Part shown: positions 8,778 through 21,550 of the stretch, in pieces
Position numbering within the stretch: the stretch's first letter is position 1
How the letters are laid out: the number at the start of each line of letters is the position of its first letter
Assembly (NCBI GenBank): GCA_934663775.1
Contig: CAKUKU010000004.1
Location: forward strand, 62,001 to 126,000
DNA length: 64,000 nt
Source: an uncultured Ellagibacter sp.
GTDB lineage: Bacteria > Actinomycetota > Coriobacteriia > Coriobacteriales > Eggerthellaceae
Reading direction: 5' to 3'
Notes under the pieces: generated by a model
Databases searched by the model: none
Seen by the model: the letters and a program-made list of their open reading frames with translations, nothing else
Told to the model about the DNA's origin: nothing
Position numbers and translations under genes: made by a program

Positions 8778-9788
8778 CTATCTCCCCGAGCAGACCATTA
8801 CGACCCAGTCCTGAAAGGCCGCTTCGGGGTCTGCTCCGCTTTTCATGGCGCGCTCGGTGTCGCGAGCGGTGATGATCGCGCCTCGAAGCTCCTCGCGGGT
8901 AAAGCGCCGCGCGCACGTTATGTGGTCTTTCACCTGCCATGCCTGCTTGGGACGAGCTTTGGGATTTCCGATCTTCGCGTATTTGGAGAGCGCGGCGGCG
9001 AGCGCGCTCGTGCTCCCCCGTTGCTCCATGACCTTCGCGCAGAGGAGCTCGCGCAGGCGGGTCGCGCACATCGCGATGAGCGCGTGGGGCGAGGTTGATT
9101 TCATGCGAGCGCGCAGAAGAAGGCACTTCTTCAGGTCGCGCGCGGCGAACGCGTTCACGAAATCCCAGGGTGTGGCCTCGGTCGTGCGGCTCACCATCGA
9201 GCGCACCTCGTGCTCGCTCACCGGATCGGCTCCCCTGTGGGCAAGGGCGATCTTCGCGACCTCGCTGTCAAGATGCACCGTGTTCTCGCCGACGAGGTCG
9301 ACAAGGGCGCTTGCGGCGCCTTCCGTGAACGTCACACCGTGCGAAACGGCCATCGAGCGCACGGTTTGGGGCAGATCGCGCTTCTTCTTCGGTTCGCAAT
9401 CGATGATTGCGCTCTTCCCCACCGAGGCGATGGCCTTGTACAGGCGCGTGTTCTTCGCGAGTTTCTCGGCTTCGAGGGCGAGCACGGTCTGCTCGCTCGG
9501 AGATGCAAGATAAGCCACGAGTTCCTCAGCGTCAGCCTTCTTCAGCCTATCGGCGTCGCGCACGTAGACGAGGCGCATGTCGCTTGCGAACGGCATGGTG
9601 TTGCAGGCCGAGACGATGTCGGAGCCGAGTGCCGTCTCGCCATCGAAGGTGTCGGAGTTAAACGACAGGTCGCCGAACTCGGCAAGGCGCTCGCGCAGCC
9701 GTTTCAGCACGGCGGCGCGTTTGAGCGCGTCCTCTCCGACGACGAGATACGCGGGAATGAGTGGTTGTTTCTTTGTATTTTGTGCCAT
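8778..9788 (-). CDS. holA: DNA polymerase III delta subunit
   Basis: Clamp-loader subunit that opens the beta clamp. The N-terminal AAA+-like domain starts PAYLVVGEDALKRAA, and LVYVRDADRLKKADAEELVAYL split over two strands is typical. The C-terminal helical collar follows (about residues 215-330). At 336 residues the length is typical. It is the third gene of comEA-comEC-holA, a widely conserved order next to rpsT, and starts nine bases after the comEC stop. Confidence 0.93.
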   Translation of the reverse strand: MAQNTKKQPLIPAYLVVGEDALKRAAVLKRLRERLAEFGDLSFNSDTFDGETALGSDIVSACNTMPFASDMRLVYVRDADRLKKADAEELVAYLASPSEQTVLALEAEKLAKNTRLYKAIASVGKSAIIDCEPKKKRDLPQTVRSMAVSHGVTFTEGAASALVDLVGENTVHLDSEVAKIALAHRGADPVSEHEVRSMVSRTTEATPWDFVNAFAARDLKKCLLLRARMKSTSPHALIAMCATRLRELLCAKVMEQRGSTSALAAALSKYAKIGNPKARPKQAWQVKDHITCARRFTREELRGAIITARDTERAMKSGADPEAAFQDWVVMVCSGR

Positions 9789-9797
9789 GCCGCCATT

Positions 9798-12209
9798 TTA
9801 TCGCAGGGCGGTGACGCGAATGCTATCGCGCGTGAATTCGCATGAAACGTCTCCCATCTCATCGGTGCGGAATATCTGCGACCCCTGAGCGTCGAGTGTG
9901 GAAAGCGTTTCGGGCGTGGGGTGGCCATAGCGGTTGTTCGCGCCGACGCTCACGAGCGATATTTCGGGGTCTATCTTTTCTGCGATTGCCGGCGTGAGCG
10001 CCGCGCGCGAACCGTGATGCCCGACCTTGTATACATCGATGTCGTCGAGTGCGCCCTCGTCGATCATCTTCTGCAACTGATTCGCTTCGGCGTCCCCACA
10101 TAAAAACGCCGTCCAACCGCCTACATCGGCGGAGATTGTGGCGAGCAGGCACAGGCTGTCGCTGTTGCCTCCCTCATCGTGGAACTCGTGCGGCCAAATC
10201 GCTCGCATGGAAAAATTCCCGCAGATGATAACGTCACCGACCGATACACCGAGAACGCCATCGGGGCTCACAAGCGAGCTTGCGTCGGCAACGAGAGCGC
10301 CACATGATGCGCATCCGCACGTGAGCGTGCCTTGAGACACGAGCACGCGGTCTACCCCGACCACGCCCTTGAGCGCCTTCAAAGATCCGCAATGGTCGTC
10401 GTCGGCGTGGCTTACGATGACGGCGTCAAGGCGGAAGACGCCATGCCGGGCAAGCGCTTCGAGCAGCTGTGTATCGTGGTTTCCCGTGTCGATGAGCACT
10501 GAGGCCCCTTTGCTCCTTACGAGGAACGCGTCTCCCTGCCCCACGTCGAGCATGACGAGTTCCGCGGGTCTGGTAAGCGGGATCACCACCACAACCGCAA
10601 GCGCCAGCGCAAGAGAGCCTCCCGTAATCGCCGCTAGGGCGCACACACGCAAACGAGGCCACCAAAGCCAGAGCACCGTCGTGCCCGCAATCGATAGGGC
10701 AAGTCCCACGGATGTTGGCAAAGACACGGGGATGCAGGCAAACGGCAAATGCGAGAAAACCTCGATCACTGCTGTAAGCGGCAAAGCAGCGCCGTAGGCT
10801 GCAGCCATCGCTAGCGGGGTGACGACGGGTGCGAGCAAAGCGGAGACAGATGCTATGAGGCTCACCACGAGCGCGATCGTGAAAAGGGGCGCCACCGCCA
10901 TGTTCGCGAACGGAGCGACAAGCGGCAGCTGCGAGAAAAGTGCGGCGGAAAACGGGGTTGTCGCCACGGTAGCAGCCAAGGTGAGCGACAGCGGTTCGGC
11001 TGCCAATCGAACGAAGGGAACGGATTCGAGCCACGAGGTGAAAAGCGGCGCTAAAGCGATAATCCCGAGCGTCGATGCGGCCGAAAGGAAAAACGACACG
11101 GAGACGCTTGACTCGGGGCTTGCCGCAACGATGACGATGATGCAGATGCAGAGCGCCGAGAGCGATGCCTTTCGTCTTTGAGCGAGGAAGGCCGTCATGC
11201 CGACTGTTGCCATGACGGCCGCTCGAACGGCTGAAATCGGCATTCCCGTGAGTACGAGATAGCAGCCGAGGAAGACAAGCTGCATCCCAAGCGATAACTT
11301 GCGCGGGGCTCGAAGCGCTTGGAGGGCAGTAGCGATCATGGCGCAGGTGATTGACAGGTGCGCGCCCGATACGGCGACGAGATGGGCCACGCCTGCAGCC
11401 TTGCACGCTGAGTATAGGTCGCTTTCCCGAAGTTGCTCTCGATACCCGCAGACGAGCGCTTGGCAAAGCGCATATTCATCGGCTGACCCCGAGAGCAGCT
11501 CGATGATGCGCTTTCGAGCTTGCGCGATCGCACCTCCGATAGATGATGAGTCGATATGCTCGATTTCGCTTGGCGCAGCTGTGGCGTCGACTCCTTGCAG
11601 GTAGAGCCGTTGCGCCGTCGCTTCCCTCGGTTTTTCAAGCGACGCCCTCGACGTGAACGCTTCGCCGTAGAAGACGTCGTTTACGCCCTTTGGAAGCGAA
11701 ACATTGACGATATGCGTTTCGCTCGTGGCCTGGGAGCGAGCCTCGACGCGCACGGTTGATTTGTAGGACCCTGATCGCGCATCCTCTTTTGCGACGAAAA
11801 CCCATTCCTGCGAAGGCGAGGCCGCCGCCCGATCCGCCTGCACGCAATACCACTGCGCTGCAGCGAAGCCGATGGCGCACCCGATGGCGCACCCGATGAG
11901 GGCGAGAGATGCCATCTGCCTGAATTGCCTCAGATAGAGGATGCACCCGACCGCCGCAAGTGAAAGCGCCGCAACCGCCGCAGGGACGATGATCTCGCGA
12001 GGGTATGATAACCCCGCTGCATAGCACGCCGCGCAACCTGCCCAAAGCGACAATGCAAGGATTGCGACAGGCGGCAACGCGGGGCGCTGGGTCTTGCTCG
12101 ACGCACCCGATCCGTCGATGACGTCGGTCGAGCGAACCCAAAGCTCGCGAAGCGCAGATTGAAGGGATCTTTCAGTTGACCTGGCGAATTGCCTTGCACC
12201 CCTACCCAA
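9798..12209 (-). CDS. comEC: DNA internalization channel ComEC/Rec2
   Basis: Polytopic membrane protein thought to carry single-stranded DNA through the membrane in natural transformation. N-terminal helices and a soluble DUF4131-like part come first. The Competence core follows (LVAVSGAHLSITCAMI, GMPISAVRAAVMA), then a C-terminal metallo-beta-lactamase domain with MLDVGQGDAFLV, LIDTGNHD and SHADDDHCGSL. The start is uncertain: I chose the TTG at 12209, eight bases after GGGGAG and overlapping the comEA stop; another in-frame TTG lies at 12227. Uptake pilus genes are not in the window, so competence itself is not shown. Confidence 0.92.
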   Translation of the reverse strand: MGRGARQFARSTERSLQSALRELWVRSTDVIDGSGASSKTQRPALPPVAILALSLWAGCAACYAAGLSYPREIIVPAAVAALSLAAVGCILYLRQFRQMASLALIGCAIGCAIGFAAAQWYCVQADRAAASPSQEWVFVAKEDARSGSYKSTVRVEARSQATSETHIVNVSLPKGVNDVFYGEAFTSRASLEKPREATAQRLYLQGVDATAAPSEIEHIDSSSIGGAIAQARKRIIELLSGSADEYALCQALVCGYREQLRESDLYSACKAAGVAHLVAVSGAHLSITCAMIATALQALRAPRKLSLGMQLVFLGCYLVLTGMPISAVRAAVMATVGMTAFLAQRRKASLSALCICIIVIVAASPESSVSVSFFLSAASTLGIIALAPLFTSWLESVPFVRLAAEPLSLTLAATVATTPFSAALFSQLPLVAPFANMAVAPLFTIALVVSLIASVSALLAPVVTPLAMAAAYGAALPLTAVIEVFSHLPFACIPVSLPTSVGLALSIAGTTVLWLWWPRLRVCALAAITGGSLALALAVVVVIPLTRPAELVMLDVGQGDAFLVRSKGASVLIDTGNHDTQLLEALARHGVFRLDAVIVSHADDDHCGSLKALKGVVGVDRVLVSQGTLTCGCASCGALVADASSLVSPDGVLGVSVGDVIICGNFSMRAIWPHEFHDEGGNSDSLCLLATISADVGGWTAFLCGDAEANQLQKMIDEGALDDIDVYKVGHHGSRAALTPAIAEKIDPEISLVSVGANNRYGHPTPETLSTLDAQGSQIFRTDEMGDVSCEFTRDSIRVTALR

Positions 12210-12873
12210 CGGTGATGCTCCCCTCAAGTTGGGCGTATTTCTTGTCGCCGATGCCCGAAACGCGTTTCAAATCCTCTATGGACTTGAAAGGGCCGTTCGC
12301 ATCGCGGTCGGCGATGATGCGCTTCGCCGTCGACTCGCCGATGCCGGGAAGCGAATCGAGCGCTGCGACATCGGCCGTGTTGATGTTCACCTTCCCCGAC
12401 GACGCACCCGAAGGCATGTTCACGCCAGGGGGCGAGGCGGCCGCGTCTTCGGCTAGTCTGGAGGCGACGATGATCTGCTCGCCGTCGACGAGGATGCGCG
12501 CGAGGTTCACGGCGTCGCGTTTCGCATCGTCGGTGAAGCCGCCTGCGGCCTGGATGGCGTCAAAGACTCGCGAGCCTTCGGGCAGCTCGAGAAGTCCAGG
12601 GTTTGCAACCTCGCCCTCGACGTGCACGAAGATGGTCTTCTCGCTCGAGACGGGCTCGTCGGAGTCGTTGGATGCTGGCTCGGTTGCGACCGAGTCAGCC
12701 TTCGTGAGCGCGAACTCGGAGCCGGGAAGCGCAACCTGCGCCAGGCGAAAACCCGCAAGGCAGGCTATGACCACGACCACCGACACAATGCCGACGACGA
12801 CGGCAGGCTTCGACCCACCGCGCTTCTTCTGAGCCTTCGAAGCCGTGAACGGAATCTGATCGCTCTTCTTCAT
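12202..12873 (-). CDS. comEA: Competence protein ComEA
   Basis: Membrane-anchored DNA receptor. After MKKSDQIPF comes a basic stretch and one transmembrane helix (about residues 23-43). A SLBB domain follows (IFVHVEGEVANPGLLELPEG), then a Ser/Ala/Gly linker and a C-terminal double helix-hairpin-helix (INTADVAALDSLPGIG, FKSIEDLKRVSGIGDKKY). The start at 12873 has AAGGGG five bases upstream; an in-frame extension to 12969 has no family similarity. The gene overlaps comEC. Confidence 0.92.
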   Translation of the reverse strand: MKKSDQIPFTASKAQKKRGGSKPAVVVGIVSVVVVIACLAGFRLAQVALPGSEFALTKADSVATEPASNDSDEPVSSEKTIFVHVEGEVANPGLLELPEGSRVFDAIQAAGGFTDDAKRDAVNLARILVDGEQIIVASRLAEDAAASPPGVNMPSGASSGKVNINTADVAALDSLPGIGESTAKRIIADRDANGPFKSIEDLKRVSGIGDKKYAQLEGSITVG

Positions 12874-13034
12874 GTAACCCCTTCTCATGCTTTGAGACAG
12901 GGATTCTAGCAGCCCAATATTGCCGATAGCTCTCGAAAACCTTCCCGAAGTAAGCAACCCGACCTGCAAGATTCGCCCTTGGTTTTCGCGCCGTTATTAC
13001 GCAATCCCGTTCGAAAAACGCCCAGAATGCAGAA

Positions 13035-13071
13035 AACCCTGCCGGATTCCTTGCAGAAACCTGACAGGGTT
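13035..13071 (-). terminator. Weak hairpin downstream of thiI
   Basis: AACCCTG/CAGGGTT (13035-13041 with 13065-13071) lies 26 bases after the thiI stop and reads into TTTTCTG on the minus strand. The stem is short with a 23-base loop, so it is only a candidate terminator. The rest of the 223-base gap up to comEA holds nothing I can identify. Confidence 0.4.
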
Positions 13072-13096
13072 CTTTCGCAAATACCTCGAAGAGGCG

Positions 13097-14335
13097 TTAA
13101 CGCTCTTCCGTCATGACCTCATGCAGCGACTTCTTGCGCGGCTTGTAGGCGGGGCAAGCATAATCGTGAGGTTCCGCCGCGGCAGCGAGCGCGTCCACCC
13201 ACTCCTCGATGGGAAACGCCGCTTCGGCCTCGCGAACGGCTGTCAGGTTCGCATGCGTTTCGGGGTTTCGCGGCATGAAGAGCGTGCAGCAATCGGGCGC
13301 GTCTTGAGAGGAGATCGGAAACGTGCCGAGCTTTTGCGACTGCGCGATGATCTCGAGCTTATCGGTGCCGATGAGCGGCCTGAATACCGGAAGCGTCACG
13401 GCGTCGTTGGTCGCGCGGATGTTGTCGAGCGTTTGCGAGGCAACCTGACCTAAGCTCTCGCCGGTGACGATCGCCTTCGCATGCTCATAGAACGCGATGC
13501 GCTCGGCAACGCGAAACATAAGGCGCCTATACAAGATGACGCGTAGCTCGGGCGGGGCCGAAAGGGCGATTTCGCGCTGGTAGTCGCCGAAAGGCACCAC
13601 GTACACGCGCGCGATGCAGCCGGTTTTCTCGAGCACGTGTGCGATGTCGTCCACCAAAAACTCGGACGCATCGGAGGTCTGCGGTCGGCCAGAGAAGTGC
13701 ACGCCGATGCACACGGCGCCGCGGCGCGCGATGCGCCAAAGCGCCACGGGCGAATCGATCCCCGACGACAAAAGACTCACGACCGTGCCGGAGCTGCCGA
13801 CGGGCAACCCCCCGATTCCGGGAATGCTGCGCGCGTACACGTAGGCGGCATTTTGCACGACCTCGATCCCTACGGTGAGACCGGGATCCTTCATCTTGAC
13901 TTTCACCTGGGGAAACTCGTCGCTCAAACGCCCACCGACGATTTGGTTGATTTCCATCGAATTCACGGGGAAGTCGGTGTGGTTGCGCCGCGCGTGCACC
14001 TTGAAGCTCGAGAACGTCCCCGATTCACGCATGGCGAGAATACCCGCCTCGGTCATCTGGTCGAGGTCACGCTCGCACTTGAACCCGCATGAGACGCGCG
14101 CTGCACCGGGGATGGAGCGGATGGCGTCGGCGCATTCGACCATGGTGTCATGCGACGTGCCCTCTTTCAGAAACACGCACAGACGCCCGGAGATGCGGTG
14201 GATGGTGACAACCGGATACGCGCAAAGATGCGCCTCCAGGTTTTTGAGGAGGCGCATCTCGAACTTCGATCGATTGTGTCCTTTGAGGCCTATTTCGTGA
14301 TAATGAACCAGGCAGATTCGCTGATACTCGGCCAT
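13097..14335 (-). CDS. thiI: tRNA 4-thiouridine synthase ThiI
   Basis: Adenylates U8 of tRNA for sulfur transfer; in many species it also serves thiamin thiazole synthesis. The order is an N-terminal ferredoxin-like fold (VHYHEIGLKGHNR), a THUMP domain (about residues 60-165), then a PP-loop ATPase domain (SLLSSGIDSPVALW). At 412 residues it lacks the C-terminal rhodanese domain of the E. coli protein, as in most Gram-positives, so sulfur must come from a partner cysteine desulfurase. The ATG overlaps the rpoZ stop (TAATG). Confidence 0.94.
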   Translation of the reverse strand: MAEYQRICLVHYHEIGLKGHNRSKFEMRLLKNLEAHLCAYPVVTIHRISGRLCVFLKEGTSHDTMVECADAIRSIPGAARVSCGFKCERDLDQMTEAGILAMRESGTFSSFKVHARRNHTDFPVNSMEINQIVGGRLSDEFPQVKVKMKDPGLTVGIEVVQNAAYVYARSIPGIGGLPVGSSGTVVSLLSSGIDSPVALWRIARRGAVCIGVHFSGRPQTSDASEFLVDDIAHVLEKTGCIARVYVVPFGDYQREIALSAPPELRVILYRRLMFRVAERIAFYEHAKAIVTGESLGQVASQTLDNIRATNDAVTLPVFRPLIGTDKLEIIAQSQKLGTFPISSQDAPDCCTLFMPRNPETHANLTAVREAEAAFPIEEWVDALAAAAEPHDYACPAYKPRKKSLHEVMTEER

Positions 14336-14595
14336 TAATGGTTCTTGACGTCGATGCTGTCAGGGTCGTAGGAAACATCGCCGGCCGCAATCTCGTGGAA
14401 GGCGATGGTGAGCGGCTTTTTATCAGCAGCGCGGGCGATTTCGACAGCGGTCTGCAGCTGAATCGCGCGGTCGCGCTGGCCGCGCATCATGTCGTTGATG
14501 TCGTGTGCACGCTTAGATGCGAGAGCGCACAGGAGGAATCGATCCTGGTCGGTTTCCTCAAGTAGGTCGTTGATTCTCGGTTCGATGATGCTCAT
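14335..14595 (-). CDS. rpoZ: RNA polymerase omega subunit
   Basis: 86-residue omega subunit that assists beta-prime folding and assembly. PRINDLLEETDQDRFLL and ALASKRAHDINDMM match the conserved N-terminal fold. The gene lies between gmk and thiI, and gmk-rpoZ is a widespread pair. The stop overlaps the thiI start by one base. Confidence 0.9.
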   Translation of the reverse strand: MSIIEPRINDLLEETDQDRFLLCALASKRAHDINDMMRGQRDRAIQLQTAVEIARAADKKPLTIAFHEIAAGDVSYDPDSIDVKNH

Positions 14596-14612
14596 CTTTG
14601 ATGTCTACCTCG

Positions 14613-15176
14613 TTATTCTTCAGCTTTTTCGTTCACGTAGTCGACTAATTGCCTGGTCGCAGCCTCAAGGTCGTCGTTGACGATTTGGATATCATACTCC
14701 ATCTTGCGCGAAAGCTCCACCTTGGCCGCCTGCATGCGCGATGCGATGACTTCGTTGCTTTCGGTTCCGCGGCCGCGAAGGCGCGCTTCCAAAACTTCAA
14801 GCGAAGGCGGCTCGATGAACACCAGGTGCGCTTCGGGAAGCTTGGCCTTCACCTGGAAAGCGCCCTGCACGTCGATTTCCAAAACGACCTGGTCGCCCTG
14901 CTCGATATGGCCCCTGACGGCGCTTCGCGGCGTGCCGTAGCGGTGGCTCGCGTACGTTGCCCACTCGAGCAAGCCGTCCGTTTCCACCAGCTCGTCGAAC
15001 TCGGCGTCGCTTTTAAAGAAGTAATGCACGCCATCCTGCTCACCTTCGCGAGGAGAGCGAGTCGTCGCCGACACGGAGACCCAACAATCGGGCACTTCAT
15101 GCAGCAAACGGGCCACCAAAGTGCCTTTGCCAGCACCCGATGGCCCAGAAATGACAAAGAGATTACCGTGGCGCAT
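14613..15176 (-). CDS. gmk: Guanylate kinase
   Basis: Phosphorylates GMP to GDP with ATP. The P-loop is SGPSGAGKGTL at residues 9-19. The GMP-binding segment includes SVSATTRSPREGEQDGVHYF and the LEIDVQGA motif. At 187 residues the length is normal. It starts eight bases after mihF; the mihF-gmk-rpoZ order is typical of actinobacteria. Confidence 0.97.
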   Translation of the reverse strand: MRHGNLFVISGPSGAGKGTLVARLLHEVPDCWVSVSATTRSPREGEQDGVHYFFKSDAEFDELVETDGLLEWATYASHRYGTPRSAVRGHIEQGDQVVLEIDVQGAFQVKAKLPEAHLVFIEPPSLEVLEARLRGRGTESNEVIASRMQAAKVELSRKMEYDIQIVNDDLEAATRQLVDYVNEKAEE

Positions 15177-15184
15177 GGAAGCGA

Positions 15185-15493
15185 TTAACCGAGACGCTCC
15201 AGCAGCGCGGCACGCTGACGCTCGCCAAGACCGCGAAGGCGGCGGCTTTCGGCGATCTGCAGCTCCTTCATGATCTTTTCGGCCTTGGCCTTGCCGTAGC
15301 CGGGAAGCGTTTCGATGAGGGTGGAAACCTTCATGCGCCCGACGATCGGGTCGTCCTTCATGCCGAGAACCTTTTCGAGCGTGAGTTTGCCGCTCTTGAG
15401 ATCGTCGCGAACCTCAGCGCGCTTGATACGCGCAGCCTTTGCCTTCTCGAGAGCCGCCTGACGCTCTTCAGGGCTGAGTTGAGGAATTGCCAT
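15185..15493 (-). CDS. mihF: Actinobacterial integration host factor (mIHF-like)
   Basis: Nucleoid-associated DNA-bending protein of the actinobacterial type, unrelated to proteobacterial IHF. The 102 residues start with MAIPQLSPEERQAALEKAKA, a long helix typical of the family, and end in an H2TH-like DNA-binding part (LIETLPGYGKAKAEKIMKEL). A strong AAGGAGAG precedes the ATG. Its position before gmk matches other actinobacteria and supports placing the organism in that phylum. Confidence 0.92.
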   Translation of the reverse strand: MAIPQLSPEERQAALEKAKAARIKRAEVRDDLKSGKLTLEKVLGMKDDPIVGRMKVSTLIETLPGYGKAKAEKIMKELQIAESRRLRGLGERQRAALLERLG

Positions 15494-15843
15494 CGTGAAT
15501 CTCTCCTTCTTCTCGGTACGACGCCAATCGTCGAAAACCGGTTGGTACCGTAATTGTAAATGCCCAGTTCGCCATTAAGAGAAGAAATTTCTCGTTCGGT
15601 CAATCTTTTCCGACGACTTAACGGGCGTTTCATCGCTGCCGCAAGTGTTTGCATGCGCTCAGCGATTGATTATCCTCGTAGATTTATTGCCTCTGGTCAA
15701 GTGTTTTTCAGAGAAATCACTGCTCATCAACGGAAAAATGAAATCAAACGCGCGAAATGGCCCTTTTTTGCACGCAGAGGGGCTAATCGACGAAAGCGCT
15801 GCGAAGGAGCGACATGTCGTTTCGCTCCTTCGCAGCGGTTGAT
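15494..15843 (-). other. 350-base gap between pyrF and mihF
   Basis: No gene is supported here. A candidate mihF -10, TACAAT, lies at 15553-15558 on the minus strand, about 60 bases before the ATG, without a clear -35. The middle is comparatively AT-rich. The pyrF end carries the hairpin at 15798-15836. Confidence 0.4.
15798..15836 (-). terminator. Strong hairpin at the end of the pyr operon
   Basis: A perfect 14-base stem, GCTGCGAAGGAGCG with its complement (15798-15811 and 15823-15836), with an 11-base loop, starts eight bases after the pyrF stop. The following minus-strand bases (GCTTTCG) give only a weak U-tract, but size and position fit an operon end. Confidence 0.65.
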
Positions 15844-16572
15844 CTAATCGAGCTCGGCGGCGATCGCCTCGAAGGCGGCGACGGGGTCGTCCGCCTGCGT
15901 GATCGGTCGGCCGACGACGATGTGCGAGGCGCCGTTCTCGAAAGCCTCGGCGGGCGTGGCGACGCGGCTCTGGTCGCCCTTGGCGCTTCCCGCCGGGCGA
16001 ACACCCGGGGTTACGATGAAGGCGTCGGGGCCGAGGAGCTCGCGCAGGCCATGGGCTTCCTGCGGGGAGCACACCACACCCGAAAGCCCCGCCTCGCGCG
16101 CCTGCGTGGCGAGCGCGTTTACCTGGTCTGGCAGCGCGCGAGCGACACCCGTCGCCGCAAGGGAGTCGGAATCCATGCTGGTGAGCACCGTGATGGCGAG
16201 CGTTGCGGGCACGCTGCCCTTGCGCTCGAACGCTGCGGTCTCGGCGCCGCGCTGCCCCGCCGCCATCATCGCCTTGCCGCCGACGGCATGCATCGTGATC
16301 ATGTCGGCGCCTGAGAGCACCGCGGACGCGGCGGCACCTTCGACCTGATGCGGGATGTCGTGGAACTTCAGATCGAGGAAAACGTTGAAGCCAAGCTGCT
16401 TGAACGTCTGCACGATCTTAGGACCCTCAGCATAGTAGAGCGTCATGCCCACCTTGAGCCACTTCGCATGGCCGCGAAGCTCGACAGCAAGGCAAAGCGC
16501 CGTTGCCGCATCGCAATCGAGAGCGACGATCACGCGGTCGCGAGCGGGCACCTCATGGAAGTCTTCTAGCAT
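15844..16572 (-). CDS. pyrF: Orotidine 5'-phosphate decarboxylase
   Basis: Last step of UMP synthesis: OMP to UMP plus CO2. DRVIVALDCD (substrate Asp/Lys strand), LDLKFHDIPHQVEGA with the catalytic Lys/Asp pair, and VTPGVRPAGSAKGDQ with VGRPIT (phosphate binding) are all present. At 242 residues it is a typical group I enzyme. It overlaps the end of pyrD by seven bases and closes the pyrimidine operon. Confidence 0.97.
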   Translation of the reverse strand: MLEDFHEVPARDRVIVALDCDAATALCLAVELRGHAKWLKVGMTLYYAEGPKIVQTFKQLGFNVFLDLKFHDIPHQVEGAAASAVLSGADMITMHAVGGKAMMAAGQRGAETAAFERKGSVPATLAITVLTSMDSDSLAATGVARALPDQVNALATQAREAGLSGVVCSPQEAHGLRELLGPDAFIVTPGVRPAGSAKGDQSRVATPAEAFENGASHIVVGRPITQADDPVAAFEAIAAELD

Positions 16573-17501
16573 TCGAGCGCTCCTATCAAGTCGTTCACGT
16601 CTTCAACGCCCTGCTCTTCGCAGTAGTCGGCGATTCCGTCGATCACGTCGACGGTGGCCTCCGAGTTTATGAAGTTCGCGGTGCCCACGGCGACGGCGGT
16701 CGCACCCGCGAGCATGAACTCGACGGCATCAGTGCCGGACGCGATGCCGCCCATTCCCAGGATGGGCACGGAAACCGCCTTCGAGCACTGCCATACCATG
16801 CGAAGCGCCACGGGTTTCACGGCAGGCCCCGAAAAGCCGCCGACGACGCGCGCAAGCACAGGACGGCGTCTCTTCGCGTCGATTGCCATGCCGAGCAGCG
16901 TGTTGATGAGCGAGATCGCATCGGCGCCCGACGCCTCGGCGGCGCGCGCGATCTCGGTGACGTCGGTCACGTTCGGCGTGAGCTTCACGATGAGCGGGCG
17001 TGCGGTCGCCGCGCGACACATCGAGACGACCTTCTCCACGCTCGGGACGTGCGTGCCGAGCGTCATGCCGCCGGCATCGACGTTCGGGCATGAGATGTTC
17101 ACCTCGTAGGCGTCCACAGGAGCCTCTTCGAGCGCTTCGATGACTTGCACATATTCATCGAAGCTGTGGCCGGACACGTTCACGATGGTCGTAGCCCCCA
17201 CGCGACGAAGCCAGGGGAGCTCGGTTTCCTTCAGGTGCTTGACGCCGGGGTTTTGCAAGCCGATGGAGTTCAACATGCCGGAAGGCACCTCAGCGATGCG
17301 TGGGCTTGCGTTTCCCTCCCAGCCGTTGAGGGACACGCCCTTCGTCGTCACGGCGCCGAGCGCGGAGACGTCGACGAAATCGGAATACTCCACACCCGCG
17401 GCAAACGTGCCCGATGCTGTCGTGACGGGGTTCTTCATGCGAAGCCCGCCGAGGTTCACTTCCATGCGAACGCTGGTCTCATGGGGAATTCGAGCTGCCA
17501 T
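16566..17501 (-). CDS. pyrD: Dihydroorotate dehydrogenase B, catalytic subunit
   Basis: FMN enzyme oxidising dihydroorotate to orotate. The class 1B assignment follows from the active-site cysteine in YEVNISCPNVDAGG and the adjacent pyrK gene. GMGGIASGTDAVEFMLAGA forms the FMN phosphate site. The start is the ATG at 17501, overlapping the pyrK stop as TAATG; the frame upstream to 17546 lies inside pyrK. Electrons should pass through PyrK to NAD+. Confidence 0.95.
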   Translation of the reverse strand: MAARIPHETSVRMEVNLGGLRMKNPVTTASGTFAAGVEYSDFVDVSALGAVTTKGVSLNGWEGNASPRIAEVPSGMLNSIGLQNPGVKHLKETELPWLRRVGATTIVNVSGHSFDEYVQVIEALEEAPVDAYEVNISCPNVDAGGMTLGTHVPSVEKVVSMCRAATARPLIVKLTPNVTDVTEIARAAEASGADAISLINTLLGMAIDAKRRRPVLARVVGGFSGPAVKPVALRMVWQCSKAVSVPILGMGGIASGTDAVEFMLAGATAVAVGTANFINSEATVDVIDGIADYCEEQGVEDVNDLIGALEC

Positions 17502-18316
17502 TACCAAGCCACCTCCTCGGCGTTGAAGACGGGGCCGTCTACGCACGAGCGCTTCTTGCCGCCCGTGGTCTCAACGACGCACGACAGGCACGCGCCGACG
17601 CCGCACGCCATGCGCTTTTCCATCGAGACCTGGCAGAATATGCCCGCATCCCTCGCCTTGCCGGAAACGATGCGCATGAGCGGCTCTGGTCCGCAAACGG
17701 CCAGGTAGTCGAAGGATTTGCCATCGCGCGAAGCCTCCGCAATCGCGTCGTCGACAAGCGAGGTGCAAAAGCCCGCTCGGCCGAACGTGCCGTCGTCGGT
17801 CGCACACAAAGGCGCGTTCTCCGCGCAGCATCCGGCTGTGGAGAGCACGCGCGCGTAGCGGTTGCGGCATACGAGCGCAGACTCGGTTTGCGCGCCGAGC
17901 ACGACTGTCGTATCGACGCCGCGCGCGACGAGCTCCTCGAAGAGCATGTACAAGGGTGCTGCACCCACGCCGCCGCCAACCAGAAGCGCGCGGCTGCAAT
18001 TCTCGGGGGCCTTCCAACCGTGTCCCACCGGCCCGATGAGCTTCGGTGCGACCTCGTCTTTCGACGTGAGCTTCGTCATACGCGCTGATCCGAAGCCGAC
18101 GACCTGGTAGAGGACCTCGATCGTGCCCTCGTCCGGATTCGCCGCGTACACGGAAAACGGGCGGCGTAGGATATGCCCCTCCATGCCGGGAATCTGCATG
18201 TGCACGAACTGCCCGGGCTCGATCTGCGCAGCGATTTCGGGCGCGCGAAGCGTCATGAGGTGAAGCCTCGGCCCCACCTCATGGTTGTCGAGCACGGAGG
18301 CTGTTTCATCGACCAT
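17501..18316 (-). CDS. pyrK: Dihydroorotate dehydrogenase B, electron-transfer subunit
   Basis: FAD/2Fe-2S protein that links PyrD to NAD+. The ferredoxin-reductase-like FAD domain (RRPFSVYAA) comes first, then an NAD domain (LLVGGGVGAAPLYML, AVCGPEPLMRIV). The C-terminal iron-sulfur motif CGVGACLSCVVETTGGKK plus a fourth Cys eleven residues on supplies four ligands. At 271 residues it is slightly longer than many PyrK proteins. It starts three bases after carB ends. Confidence 0.95.
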   Translation of the reverse strand: MVDETASVLDNHEVGPRLHLMTLRAPEIAAQIEPGQFVHMQIPGMEGHILRRPFSVYAANPDEGTIEVLYQVVGFGSARMTKLTSKDEVAPKLIGPVGHGWKAPENCSRALLVGGGVGAAPLYMLFEELVARGVDTTVVLGAQTESALVCRNRYARVLSTAGCCAENAPLCATDDGTFGRAGFCTSLVDDAIAEASRDGKSFDYLAVCGPEPLMRIVSGKARDAGIFCQVSMEKRMACGVGACLSCVVETTGGKKRSCVDGPVFNAEEVAW

Positions 18317-18319
18317 GTT

Positions 18320-21542
<3,223 letters not shown>

Positions 21543-21550
<8 letters not shown>
